From Arthrobotrys musiformis (taxonomy: Eukaryota; Ascomycota; Orbiliomycetes; Orbiliales; Orbiliaceae), in assembly GCA_036971715.1 (NCBI GenBank), contig JAVHJL010000003.1:1550001-1614000 (forward strand): a stretch of DNA of 64,000 bases, given 5' to 3'. Positions within the stretch are counted from its first letter, which is position 1, and every line of letters starts with the position of its first letter. A program made the position numbers and the translations under genes. Below the pieces are notes generated by a model that saw only the letters and a list, made by a program, of their open reading frames with translations, made no database searches and was not told the origin of the DNA. Below, piece after piece: positions 23,525 to 34,252 of the stretch.

Positions 23525-24745
23525 CCTTTCTGGTTTATTGCTAAGATAACTCAGTCAAGTGTAGTAGAATAAGAGGGCTTGATAAGTTTGATGGAGGTGG
23601 TCTCGACAGATGGGGGGTAAGTATCTAGGATCGAGCAGATATCAAGTAGTCAACAGGGCATGCAAACAAACGGCGGGAAGAGCTAGTGAATGACGGTGAT
23701 GGCGGTGATTGAAACCGGCAAGTTCGATAGCCCCCAGACGAGGTGATATTATAGAATATAGTTCTAAGAAGCAGCCGTCTTTGAGGCCCGAGATTAAGTT
23801 ATCTTGAAAGTCTTTGAAGTTCATCTGCATACTCGGTTCCCAGAGCTCGTCCCCATTGATGCTAGGTCAAATGGCTAGAAAGAATACTTTCTCTCGCTCG
23901 CCAATTACTCTGACATTCGTGGTTTTTACCAACCCGCTTTCTACAAAACCCAACTGAAAGGTTAGATTTCTTCTCGCAGTTGCCACCGCAAGTGACTCTG
24001 TCGCAATATCAACGTCTCCCTAGAATAACTTGAAGTTCACTTCTTCCAAACTGTGTTGAGCTGTCGTCTACCCCCCCCAAAATACCACACGTCGATCTTC
24101 CCGAGCAAGGCCTCAGATCTCAAAACAGCATCCAAAAGAAGCCCAAATAGGAAAAACTTTAGACGTGAATCAGTTTGTACTACCATAGATACAACGTTCT
24201 AGTCTCGTGGGCTCGAATATAGCCTCTATATATGTTGAACCCAAAAATTACACACAGTATCTACAGAAGCCCGTCCTAGGATCCTCCCCACCCCCACTCC
24301 TTCGAACAGTTACGCCCTACCTCCATCCGATTGCCTACTCTTCAATGCATATAGATCGACTCAAATCTATTTATTGCCCTAAACGCTGCCCTTCCTTCGT
24401 CGCTCTAGGAACTTAAACGAGAAGTATCGTATTACGGTTACGTTCTGTATCTTTCCAGAAGCCTTTGTGATTCTTCCTGTTTTTTGTAGGGTTTTTCGTT
24501 AACATGATCAGCAATCCAAATACTATCCTTACGTACCTTTCCTAGAACATGACATGTCGACAGCAGGTCTATTAACATGAGTTATTATACGACGCTGAGT
24601 TCCGACATGCAGGTATGTTTCAGTTTGTGGTATTTTGCAACCTTCATGAGTTGAAATCCGCCCGTCTCATGAAATGCAGAATATATATCCCTAAATTTGA
24701 CCCCCAACTTACACCCTAGCGAGAGGGAATGAAACTCGTAATACT
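23525..24745. other. Intergenic, 1.2 kb
   Basis: Upstream flank of the hypothetical gene at 21857-23524 and 3' flank of the next minus-strand gene. No frame longer than about 70 codons and no visible RNA gene. Confidence 0.55.
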
Positions 24746-25748
24746 CTACGCTTCCCTCCTATCACTCCAGACACTATTCCTCTCTCCACAAAAACTACAA
24801 TAGTAAACATGCTGACAACCCTCTACTTTACCCTGATCGTAAACCGGACTCCTCCCTCCCTCCTGCACACTCATATCGCCATCCCCAATACACCAAAACT
24901 CAGGTGACTGAGACCTACTCTCCTTCCCCCTCTCTTTTTCTTTCCCCCTTTTAAGACTCAACTTCCCCAACGCACTTTCGATACCATCGCTAAGACGGCT
25001 GGTTGGGGTACGCTCGCGGTCGAGGGGTAGTCTACCCGACACCGGCGAGTCACGGGATCCCCGGGATGATCTTGTCGGTGGTGTGGAGTAGCCTTGAGGC
25101 TCTGGTTTTACTGTTGCTGTTGGGGTGGTGGTATTTATGGTAGCCGGGAAGTTTGGGATAACTGGTGATTTATGCTGGATCGTGGGACTGGGAGTATCAT
25201 ACCTACTCGTAACGGTGCCGCCACTTTCACGACGGGAGGGGCGAGGGTGCGGCGAAACCGTCGTTAGGGGTTTTGGAACGGTATATGGAGTGTTGACGCT
25301 ACAAGTACACCTATCCAGTGGCCTTGCGACTATGGAGACGTGAATGTCGTCTATTGTTGATGATCTGTAGCGTTTGTAGATTGGGTACTATTTGTTATTT
25401 ATTTTATCAGAATACCCGTATTTTAACCCAATGTCCACGTATACTTATATAAAAAAGGGAAGGGGGGATACCAACCGGCTCCTCAAAATCAACATCACTT
25501 TGAACACCATCAATTTGAGTAGTATCAACCCATATTATATTTGCCTTCCAGTAAAGTCCACAGCATTTGATGATATTCCCGTGCCGGAGGGCGATATTAC
25601 CGATATCACCGTGGAAGTCTGTAACCATGAAGCCTCGGGTGCAGTGGCCGTGGTGCCAGATCATGGTCTTTTTGACGCGGGGCCTGGAGGTTGCGTCTGA
25701 ATTTTGTGAGGTAGCAGAGGGGGGTTGGGGTGCGGGGCGTTTCGACAT
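24746..25748 (-). CDS. Hypothetical protein with C-terminal cysteine cluster
   Basis: Not recognised. Model: complement(join(24746..25387, 25476..25748)), 304 residues. The intron (25388-25475) has a less usual GTTGGT donor but a good CTGATAA branch site and a TAG acceptor, and the frame is open on both sides. The first exon gives a Pro/Ser head, then a compact region with His, Cys and Trp (MIWHHGHCTRGFMVTDFHGD, GNIIKCCGLYWKANIIWVDT). The second exon begins YPIYKRYRSSTIDDIHVSIV, then a long Ser/Thr/Pro linker, and ends in a cysteine cluster: FWC-x25-C-x5-YC-x2-CG, which could bind a metal. The order of a globular N-terminus, disordered linker and small Cys cluster looks like a genuine gene, but no function is proposed. 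Confidence 0.68.
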
Positions 25749-26815
25749 GGTCTACTTGTGTGTATAATGTATAATACACTTACGAGATGTGGATATACCG
25801 TTATACTGAGAGCGTTATATCTTTGGTCTTTGAATGGTTATTGGATAGTCGACGAATAGATATCAGTTCTGTGATACAGAATCTAGCCTCTCATTAAATC
25901 TGGTGATCGTCTACAAGTGAGATAGAGGGATATTCCACATTAAATAACATCTTCAAAGTATCCATTCATGAAAGAAGAACGAGATACATATCTATACACA
26001 TACAAATCCCCACGTCTACATCGTAATATTAGTCATAAACAAAATGTTTCATGTAGATGTTGCATAATATGATAGCACTGGTAAAATGAGTTTCTACGTA
26101 TTGATCATCGTGTGTTTATAGTCTAGGAAATCGTAGGCGGTGGGTATGAAACAAAATATGTCCTAGCTATACCATAGTATCTAAATGGTATTCCCGAAGT
26201 GCTTCGGTGCGCGGTGTGGTAGCACACTGTTGGGTAGTCTTTTGCTACTCCTGAAACAAGTTCTTGTTAACCCTTTGTGTAATCGCCCTTCTACTGTGCC
26301 GCAAGTTCTTACATGTATACCTAGCTAGGTAAATGCGGTTCGCTATACTTGTGAGCGGAATCTAAAATCCGTAAATACCTTGAGATACTTTTGCTAGCTC
26401 TACGTAATTATGCTTGAAACAATCGATCCCGGATTTCCCAGCTAAAATATCATCACTCACAAGTCACCGGTGGCTATCATATCAGGAAATATGGCGTTTA
26501 AAAAAGGATAGGTTTATATATTCCGCACAAACGACTACTATACAAAAGAAATCAAAAATCAAAAAAAAATCAAAAGTCTATATTAATTACAAGCTAAGGG
26601 GGATAGGGAAAATCTATTAATGAGTAACAATTTGTGTACATATCCTATTGTCTATATCTGGTTTAGGGATATATAGATAGAATGGTGGGTGTTTGAAGTA
26701 GTTTGTAAGGATATATATATATTTCGAAGCGTGGAGCGTGGTTGTAGGATCCTTATGCACTATCCTTTTCCAAAAAAAAATCTTCTAGTAGCTAGAAGGT
26801 TTTCAAAGGGATCGT
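25749..26815. other. Intergenic, 1.1 kb, AT-rich
   Basis: AT-rich flank between the cysteine-cluster gene and the cell-wall protein gene. It contains a perfect 12-bp palindrome (ACCTAGCTAGGT near 26318) and short A runs. No supported gene. Confidence 0.55.
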
Positions 26816-27589
26816 TTACAAGAAGGCGACAATGGCAACAGCAATGAATCCCAAGACACCGGAAGCGGCGGTCTTGACACCGGCACCGGTGTACATTGGT
26901 GGTGGTGGGACGGTGGTGTTGCATGGAACCTCAGGGGTGACCTTGGTAACCCATCCAGGGCATCCAGGACCCTCGCAGGATGGAGTGTAGGTTGGCTCCG
27001 GGGTTGGCTCCGGGTGAACTGGTGGTGGGTATGGCTTTGGCTCAGGGTGTGGGTTGCATCCTTCACCCTCGCACTTTGGCGGGTATGGCTTTGGCTCTGG
27101 GTGAACTGGTGGTGGGTATGGCTTTGGCTCTGGGTGAGGATTGCAACCCTCACCTTCGCATGGTGGTGGGTATGGCTTTGGCTCAGGAGTTGGGAGGTGG
27201 TACCAGGCAGTGTAGGTATTTCCCTCTGGGCAGATGACTTCATCTCCGTAGCAGCCAGGGCCGTAGCATTCTGGAGTCGGGGCTGGGTTTTCCCAAGGGC
27301 ATTCGGTGACTGGGACGTAGGTTGGAGATGGACCACATCCCTCCTCGCAGTACTTGGTCTTCACTTCCCAACCGTGGGGAACTTCTGGTTGCTCGCAAGG
27401 GGCGTAGTCGCAGTGTTGCTTGATGGTGTAGGTGTGTGGGACCAAACCAGTAGGGCAAAGGGAGGGGATTACGGTGGTGTAGGTGATATCGGTTCCATCA
27501 GGGACGTATGGGAGAGTACCGTTTTGGGCAGCAGCGAGGCTAGCGGCGGTGAGGAGGGTGGCGGTGGATTTCTTCATGTAGGCAACCAT
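26816..27589 (-). CDS. GPI-anchored repeat-containing cell-wall protein
   Basis: A small secreted surface protein of 257 residues without introns. Residues 1-21 form a signal peptide (KKSTATLLTAASLAAA, cleavage before QN). The last 20 residues are hydrophobic (VLGFIAVAIVAFL) after a small-residue stretch (TGAGVKTAASG), as in GPI attachment signals. The mature part is Cys-rich with a repeated unit: C-EGEG-C followed by NPHPEPKPYPPP and VHPEPKPYPP; two 29-residue copies start at residues 144 and 173, with a partial third at 205. The cysteines come in C-x4-C pairs, likely disulphide-linked. Similar proline-rich, Cys-paired, GPI-anchored proteins serve as wall components or adhesins; binding specificity cannot be inferred. 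The gene stands alone, with more than 1 kb of flank on each side. Confidence 0.85.
   Translation of the reverse strand: MVAYMKKSTATLLTAASLAAAQNGTLPYVPDGTDITYTTVIPSLCPTGLVPHTYTIKQHCDYAPCEQPEVPHGWEVKTKYCEEGCGPSPTYVPVTECPWENPAPTPECYGPGCYGDEVICPEGNTYTAWYHLPTPEPKPYPPPCEGEGCNPHPEPKPYPPPVHPEPKPYPPKCEGEGCNPHPEPKPYPPPVHPEPTPEPTYTPSCEGPGCPGWVTKVTPEVPCNTTVPPPPMYTGAGVKTAASGVLGFIAVAIVAFL
26985..27190 (-). repeat. Tandem 87-bp coding repeat
   Basis: Two near-identical 87-bp copies plus flanking partial units (GGGTATGGCTTTGGCTCTGG cores on the plus strand) encode the CEGEGC-NPHPEPKPYPP units of the GPI protein. The high nucleotide identity between copies points to recent duplication or gene conversion. Confidence 0.8.
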
Positions 27590-29122
27590 TTTGAAAGTGA
27601 GTGTAGTTTTTGTTTAAAGAATAGATCTTTAAGAAAGATTGATTGTTCGTTTCAAAAAAGAGTGACTTGAGTCAAAAATCTCCAAATGAGTGGAAGCGAT
27701 TGGTAAGGATTGTAGTGAGTGAAGTGAGTGTAGATGATGATGATGGTGAGGAAAAGAAAGACCATTGAGAAGGATCTCGACCGTCCTTTTATGGACTTCT
27801 TCCCCCCTCTGTAAAATCGATACAGCGGATGTAAGTACACGGAGGCCCCGTGCCGGTGCGTACTGACATGCATTGGCACTGGTATTGCTTCCATTTCTTG
27901 CGTATGTGCATGTCCATGTCGAGTACACATGCTTCCCTACTCGAAATGTTCAATTCAATATTCAATGCTCATCGTCCTTCCTCCCTTCCCCCTGTGGAAT
28001 GGATGCTTCGTCGAACTGCACTTCCCCGAATTTCTATTGACGTATTTCCTTTTCTTTCCTTGGCCTGGGCAAGTATTACGTCCATAACAATCCAAGAATC
28101 CCAAAATCTTGGAAACGAGGCTACTCCAAAAATTCAATTCAACCTTAAAATCCAAAGGGGTGTGACATCGGAATGGTGCCGGGGTTAGAGAATAAGCATG
28201 GAACGCTCGCCAAATGTGAATGTGGATGTATGTGGTTATGTTCTGCGTTGAGAACGTGGTATATTTTCTGGGCTCCTGCAAGGGGGTGCGTTTATATGAC
28301 AAGACAAAATGCCTTCCGTCTGGAATGAACAAATGGGCCAAAATTCTTCTCGAACAGGCGGGAAGAGTGAAGATCGAGAGGAGAGGAAACCTCGGATACC
28401 GTTACCTATGCGGTTTACCCGGCTCAGCTTCAAAGAGAAAAGAAGAGATCCAGAGCAACAAAAAAATAAAAATAAATAAAAAATTTGGTGACGGTATTGC
28501 CCAGGGTTTGGTAATGCCCATTCGTTCAATTCTCTTCCAACATTTCAGGTATTCACAATCCCGTCTGTGTATGCATCTATATGCACTGATGTACATGTAT
28601 GCGCATGTACTATGTATGAAGGTATATCACGAACAGAAACACGGGAACTCAAGAAACGTCTTTGGTAAAGGTAAAAATGTTCATGTACACAGGAGTGTGT
28701 AAACATACAGGGTAGGCCAGTGCAATGACCCCCCAAAGATAAAATATGGTTCATGAAGGGGACGGGGGATGGTAATATACACGACCCCCAAAAACATTAT
28801 CGCTCTTCGTCCACACCAATCGCTAATAATCTTTCCCAGTCGGTCAATCCAAAATAGAAAAATCGTAAAAAAAGGACAACAAAAAGTTACATGCAGAAGG
28901 AAAAAAAGAAGCCTTGCCAATGTTTTCCTTTTTTTTTGTTGGTTCTTGGTGGTCTCGCTCATGGGAAATCGCAATTCCGATCTCGTCGCTCATGACTTTC
29001 ATAAAATACACAAGGGTATTGGCGCTAAGCAGAGGTGAATAAGAGAATGCTTCAAACCTTGCACACTAGAGTAAAATTTCGGCACTATAATGCATCTCAG
29101 ACGTGATGCAACAATGACAGAA
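27590..29122. other. Intergenic, 1.5 kb
   Basis: Promoter side of the GPI-protein gene and 3' flank of the kinase gene. Several chance frames of 60-160 codons overlap on both strands (longest 28220-28702, plus strand) without family resemblance or coding-like composition. Confidence 0.5.
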
Positions 29123-31507
29123 TCAATTCCCGGCAGCTGCTGGTGTCGGTTGAGGATTTGGGCTCGTGTTTTCTTCCTCGTACATATCACCCTCTTCTGC
29201 ATCAACCCTTACTAGGATTTCCTCAAGGAAGCCTTCTAGAAAACTTGTGACCTCACTTCCCATTCCCACAGGAGCAGCTGTGTCCCATTCCTCGATCTCC
29301 TTGAAAAGGCTAGCTACTTTGATCGCCAATTTTCTCACTCTCTCATGAGCTTGCTGCCTTTGCTGGATCACCTTGTCGGCCGCTGCTTTTAGGGATGGAG
29401 AGCCTTGAGCAGACGCAGAAGAGCGCTTGATTTGGGTTTGTAGGTTATGAGTTCTCCGCCCTAGTGCCGCCTCTAGAGCGGGCAGTATCACGCCGTCAAG
29501 CGCAGTGACTTCATGCTCTACGTTTGCCTCAGGTTCTTGTGGCCTAGTTGGCTGAAGAGGCCTAGTTTGATGGTACGATCGGTTTAGAGGGGAATCTTGG
29601 TCAGTAAGGGACCTTAGAGGAGGTTGCGGTTGGAAGCCATAGCTCTGATTAGGTCTAAATTGTTGCTGTTGTTGTTGCTGATGGTGCTGTTGTACTTGCT
29701 GCTGATGGTGACGCTGCTGTTGATGCTGTGGAGGCATTCCAAGATGCGACATAGGTTGCCGTTGATCGGCAGAATAAGACCTCACAAGCTGGGGAGGTTT
29801 CTGATCCGGTCGGGCCCCGAATGTTGAAGGATTCTGATTTGTTGATGATTGGGGAATACCAGATTCACTCAACCTCATCCAAGAGAGATCCTGTGCCAGG
29901 GCGGCTCGTGAAGCCGCTTCATCGTCATCAACCATCATATCTTGGCTTGAGTATTGAGATGGGGGTTGTTGGTGCTGAGGGGCCTGCTGAGCAAACTGGT
30001 GATGCTGCTGCTGCTGCTGCTGTTGCTGTTGCTGTTGCTGTTGCAGCTCATGTATCTGGTTTTGCGTCGGAGGCTGCTTGAATCGAGGATCAGACCCATA
30101 GCCGGAATCGCGGAAGTTCTGGGGTTGAGACGAGCTCTGTATGTTTTCTTTGATATTTTGAGCTGGTATCGCCTGCTGTGCCGGCTCGGCCGGCTTTTGC
30201 AATTGCTGCATCTGAGAACGAGCATTTCTCATCTTGGCTGCGGCTGTGGAGATGGACTTCAATCCATCCTTAGGCCCCCGAACGGGCCTCACGGTACCGA
30301 AATCCCACATATCCTGCGTATCCTCTTCCTTTGGCGGCTCCTCCATAACTTCATCCTCGTCGGCTGTACCACTGGGGTGTTCAATTGCCCACCGTTCATG
30401 TCGCTCGATCAATTCGGTGAGATAGGTGGTTTTCTTCGCGCGCCGGACGAAGGGGTGTTTGAGAAGATCCCGAGCTGTGGGACGATCCTTGGGATCTTTC
30501 TTCAAACAAAGATCGACAAATTCTTTGAATAGAGGAGTAAAATCACCTTCCAGGAGCGGAGAAGGGTTTTTCGGTATCAAGAAGAGAACTTTCATGGGGT
30601 GTATATCGGCATACGGAGGCTCTCCGTTGGCGAGTTCGAGGGCCGTTATGCCGAGGGACCAGATATCAGCCTTCTGGTCGTAACCGGCTTGTTTGATGAC
30701 CTCTGGGGCCATCCAGAAGGGTGTGCCGACAAAGGTGTTTTTCTTGGTCATCGTAGCGGATAGTTGGCCGGAAACGCCAAAGTCGGCGAGCTTAACCTGG
30801 CCGTTCGATCCCAACAGCACATTGGCAGCTATATGTGTAAAAGATAAACCGTTAGCAAGGTTCCACACATTATACTATAATATGAGCGTACCCTTGATAT
30901 CCCTGTGAAGCTTGTGATCGCTATGCAGGTACTCCAGTCCCATGAGTAATTCCCGAATAATAATGGTAATGTAGTCTTCGGGGATCAACCCAGGTTTGAG
31001 GAGGTCAGCGCAGCTCCCACCAGAGCAGTATTCCATGATGATCCAGAGATCGGAGCCCTTGAGATAGGAACCATAGTATTTGGTGACATAGGGGGAATTG
31101 AGTTCCGAAAGAATGTTTATTTCTTGAATAATATCTTCAACTTCGTCTTCGGCGTTTTCGACGTCGATGATTTTGATGGCGACGGATTGGCCGGTTCGTT
31201 TGTCGACACTGATAGAGAAAGAGGTATCATATTAATATTTTTGTTTTGGAGGTTTATAATTGTTTGTTTGTTTTTCATATGAAAGGTAAGAAGTTTACCC
31301 TTTGTAGACCTTGCCAAAGCTTCCTCCACCTGAATACGGGAAAGAGATATATGTCAATTCAAAATTTATAGAAAGAGAAGAAAAAGAAAAGATATGTGTA
31401 GTAGACGTACCGATGATGTTCTGTTTGGTGTAGTACGTTTCCGGGTCGGTAACCTCCATCTTGCCGCGACCTTGGCCTAGAGGATCATGGGACGGCCGTT
31501 TTTCCAT
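29123..31507 (-). CDS. Ste20-family germinal-centre kinase (MST3/Sps1-like), Q-rich tail
   Basis: A serine/threonine kinase of the GCK group (animal MST3/YSK, yeast Kic1/Sps1 and S. pombe Nak1 relatives), which controls polarity and septation. Model: complement(join(29123..30828, 30892..31208, 31299..31329, 31411..31507)), 716 residues; exon 2 is only 31 nt and carries the glycine loop. Motifs: GGGSFG (33-38), VAIK with Lys55, HRDIK (144-148), DFG (164-166), the GTPFWMAPE activation segment (183-191) and the kinase tail KKTTYLTELIERHERW typical of GCK-III. All catalytic residues are present. The C-terminal half is long and Gln/Pro-rich, with two Gln tracts (about 409-425 and 518-541), then a conserved-looking helical end (LEAALGRR; VRKLAIKVASLFKEIEEWDT). 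The start is the ATG at 31507; the frame is open further upstream without another ATG. Confidence 0.88.
30002..30047 (-). repeat. CAG/CAA trinucleotide tract in kinase gene
   Basis: A run of CTG/TTG triplets on the plus strand (CAG/CAA on the coding strand) encodes about 14 consecutive Gln residues. A second His/Gln-rich tract lies at about 29655-29725. Such tracts change length by slippage. Confidence 0.85.
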
Positions 31508-32360
31508 ATTCTTGGTACGGTCGTCGTTGGCAATTTCCAACGAGTACCTTGAAGAAATGCCGTTCCGGTGGCACGAGAGAAACCAAGAAAGGAGGAACTG
31601 TTACCGTCGCTGTTGGTGAACAGACACTAGCTTGCGAATTTGATATTGTAGTCGGTGGTGGGGTGGACAGCGAGTTGTTGGTTTCCGGTGCCGAGGGTGC
31701 ACAGTAAACAGAGTACGGTACAGTTTAATTTCCAGACCAAGCAGAAAGTCCAGCACGGTATTCGAAAAGAACAGGGTCGTGCGATACCGTAACTGTAACC
31801 GTACGGCACAGTTATCGACAGTCGATTCGGGGAGCAGCGATCAGGCGACGAAGCAGGAATTCGGTTCAGAGGGACCCGAAGACAACGACGTACATACGTG
31901 GTGTGTCCGTGTGATTGGTGTTTTAGAATTGGCGGGAGGGCCGAAGAGAGCGGGATGTTGTTTTTTTCCGTTGTTAAAACTGCCTTCCAGGCAGAACTCT
32001 CGAAGGAAAGGAAGGGAACGGTCGAAGGAGAGGAAGAGGAAGGTCGACCGGCCGTGTGGAACAGGAACAGATTCCAGATGCCAGACACTAAGGGACGAGA
32101 TCAGGAACAATATTTTATCCGTCCTGACCCTGACCTTATCTGTCCGTCTTTGTACGCCTTTGTATGCCCAACTCTGCCTGCCTGCCTGTCTGTGCAGCTG
32201 AACTGCTTGTGCAACAGAACTGAGCTGAACCAAAGCGAGCTGAGATGTAGCCGTGCTGTACGATTGCAATTGGGGCTAGTTAGGTGGTTGGCCTTGCTTG
32301 TATTGGGCCAATTGTCCGGGCTGGTCGACTCTGTGAATGCTAATTCTGTTTTTTATTTGC

Positions 32361-32452
32361 TAGAGAGAAGAGGAGGGAAGAGAAGAGAAGAGAAGAAGAA
32401 GAAGAGAGGAGGAGAGGAAGAAGAGAAGAGGAGGATAAAGAGGAAGGGGGTC
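32361..32452 (+). repeat. Polypurine tract (GA/GAA-rich)
   Basis: About 90 nearly uninterrupted purines of GAGAAGAG-type composition on the plus strand. Mirror-like purine tracts can adopt triplex (H-DNA) or act as GA-factor sites in promoters. Confidence 0.8.
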
Positions 32453-33101
32453 AGGACTCAGATATCAAGCAGAAACTACGGATCGATTAATTAATGCCAG
32501 GAGACAGAGGTGTAGACACAAATGCGGATATGGATACGGATAGAGGAGAGAGGGGAGGGATGGAGATAGTCTCGAGGATAGAGAGCTATAGTCTCGAGGG
32601 GGAGAGTCAGAAGCAGAGGGGGAGGGGTGCAGAGGCAGTCTAGAAACAGCACTAGCCACTCTCAACCCGGTCTCCATTGATCAATTAATATTAGACATAT
32701 TAAAAAGATTTTACGAACTTGGGCGTATTTAATGCAGAATAAATAAAACTAGTTCGTAGCTATGGCAATTGGGCGATCACGAGCTGATTCAAGAATCAGG
32801 ATCGGATTAGACGCCCAGGACAGCGCATCCCGCTGCACAACCAGGTAGCTAGTCCGGTTTCCAGCTGCCCCCGCCCCAGCAGTCGCTTTATATCCAATTG
32901 ATATCTTCTTGGTTTATGACCTGTACGCCATATAGAAGTTACTTAGGTACTTATGTCCCGCAGCATGCGCTTTCTCATCCTCACATAAATATACTGCTAT
33001 AATGTATAGTCTAGATATACGCTTTATGTAGATATGTTGTCACTCAAGCGGTGATTGGTTTTTATCTTCTTCTCCAGCCGAGGGAACGGAAAAAGAAGCT
33101 T

Positions 33102-33153
33102 GGGAAGGAGGGGGGTTAGGAAAGGGAAGGGAGGGGAGGAAGGGAAGGGAGGG
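33102..33153 (+). repeat. G-run cluster with quadruplex potential
   Basis: At least six runs of three or more G separated by 1-7 bases on the plus strand (GGGAAGGAGGGGGG, then AAAGGGAAGGGAGGGG and AAGGGAAGGGAGGG). This meets the usual G3+N1-7 quadruplex pattern. Confidence 0.75.
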
Positions 33154-34252
33154 CCCGATAACGATAAGAAACCCAAAAAATCCTGGATTGCTAGCATTGC
33201 ATGGCGGGGTTGTCTACATAAATACACACTGCAGCCATACGTACAGAGTACATGCACCCAAAAAAGAAACAAGAGGAGACTAAAACAGAAACACGGCACG
33301 GGCTGTCTATGTCTCTGTGTCTGGCGGGAACGTCTATGGCTCGTTAGGTCATACTTAGGCTTGGGTCCATGGCTAATGGATTTGGGAACTTGGGGTCAAA
33401 TTGGTCGAATGGAGGGGCAACTTGCAGATGACCCCGGTCCACCTTACCTTAACCTCGAAACCTTAGTGTTCCCTACAGGACAACCCCGCCTGCATTGCTT
33501 AACTCTGGTTAGCCTCAAGCTCACACCTGAGTCTATCGATCCCAATACTATTGGTCTTTCATATAGGTGCGCTGCAGCGCTGCAGAAGTATGTGTGTATT
33601 GTCAGTACTTACCTAACTCTGAAGTTACGTAGCGAACCACAATCATAAATGAGGGCGGGGGGTTTAAAGAAGGCCCAGTGGGGGGTCTACAAGTATGTAT
33701 CTAGCTACGCTTTATATAAAAACTCATGGTTGAGATTTCTAAAGTACGGTAGGAGGCGTCAACCGCGGTTGATTAGTCAATCAAGATATTCTTGTAATCT
33801 CGTCTCGAGTTCTTGCTCTACCTAAAAACTACTCTCCCTCCAGTCTAATTTGCTAAGCTAAGCTATCACTCTACCTTCCTTGGGTTTCCGGGAACAGGCC
33901 CACCTGATTTACGTCGGCTGGATTCTCTTTCCGTGTGATTAGGTACTTCTTAGCATACTTGTATAGAATATTGTCGAGACGAGACGGGACGGTAGTTGAG
34001 GTTCGGCGAGGTGCACGACGCCACAACACGTCTTCCTTACGTACCAATCAGTTAGCCTCGAATATTAAAGACTTACAGTGTCAATTGCGACTTGTCACTT
34101 TTAAGCTTATTCACGTTAAGCTTCGACCTCGTCAACCAGCCAGAATCTAAATCAAACTTCCATTCCCCGACGAAACTTCCAAAGAACCCCCACTCCAGCT
34201 AGTTCAGCTTCAAGAATCAAGAACTAAAGCATACTAATTGATAAGACGCAAT

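Larger units (their letters stand above)
31508..34252. other. 2.7 kb divergent upstream region of kinase gene and ILM1
   Basis: Shared 5' region of the minus-strand kinase and plus-strand ILM1. It contains a purine-rich tract (about 32361-32452) and a G-run cluster (about 33102-33153). Chance frames (31779-32494 and 33055-33648, plus strand) have biased composition and no family resemblance. It probably holds promoters and long 5' UTRs. Confidence 0.55.

Noticed and set aside
27014..27670. 218-codon plus-strand Trp/Val-rich frame
   Set aside because: Antisense of the Pro-rich repeat gene and its leader; the GPI protein on the other strand has a signal peptide and anchor.
29954..30532. 192-codon Leu-rich plus-strand frame
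   Set aside because: Antisense of the Gln tract and kinase domain; the Leu runs are CTG read from the other strand.
31779..32494. Overlapping plus-strand frames upstream of the kinase gene
   Set aside because: Arg/Glu/Lys composition follows from the purine-rich DNA; no splice signals or recognisable domain.
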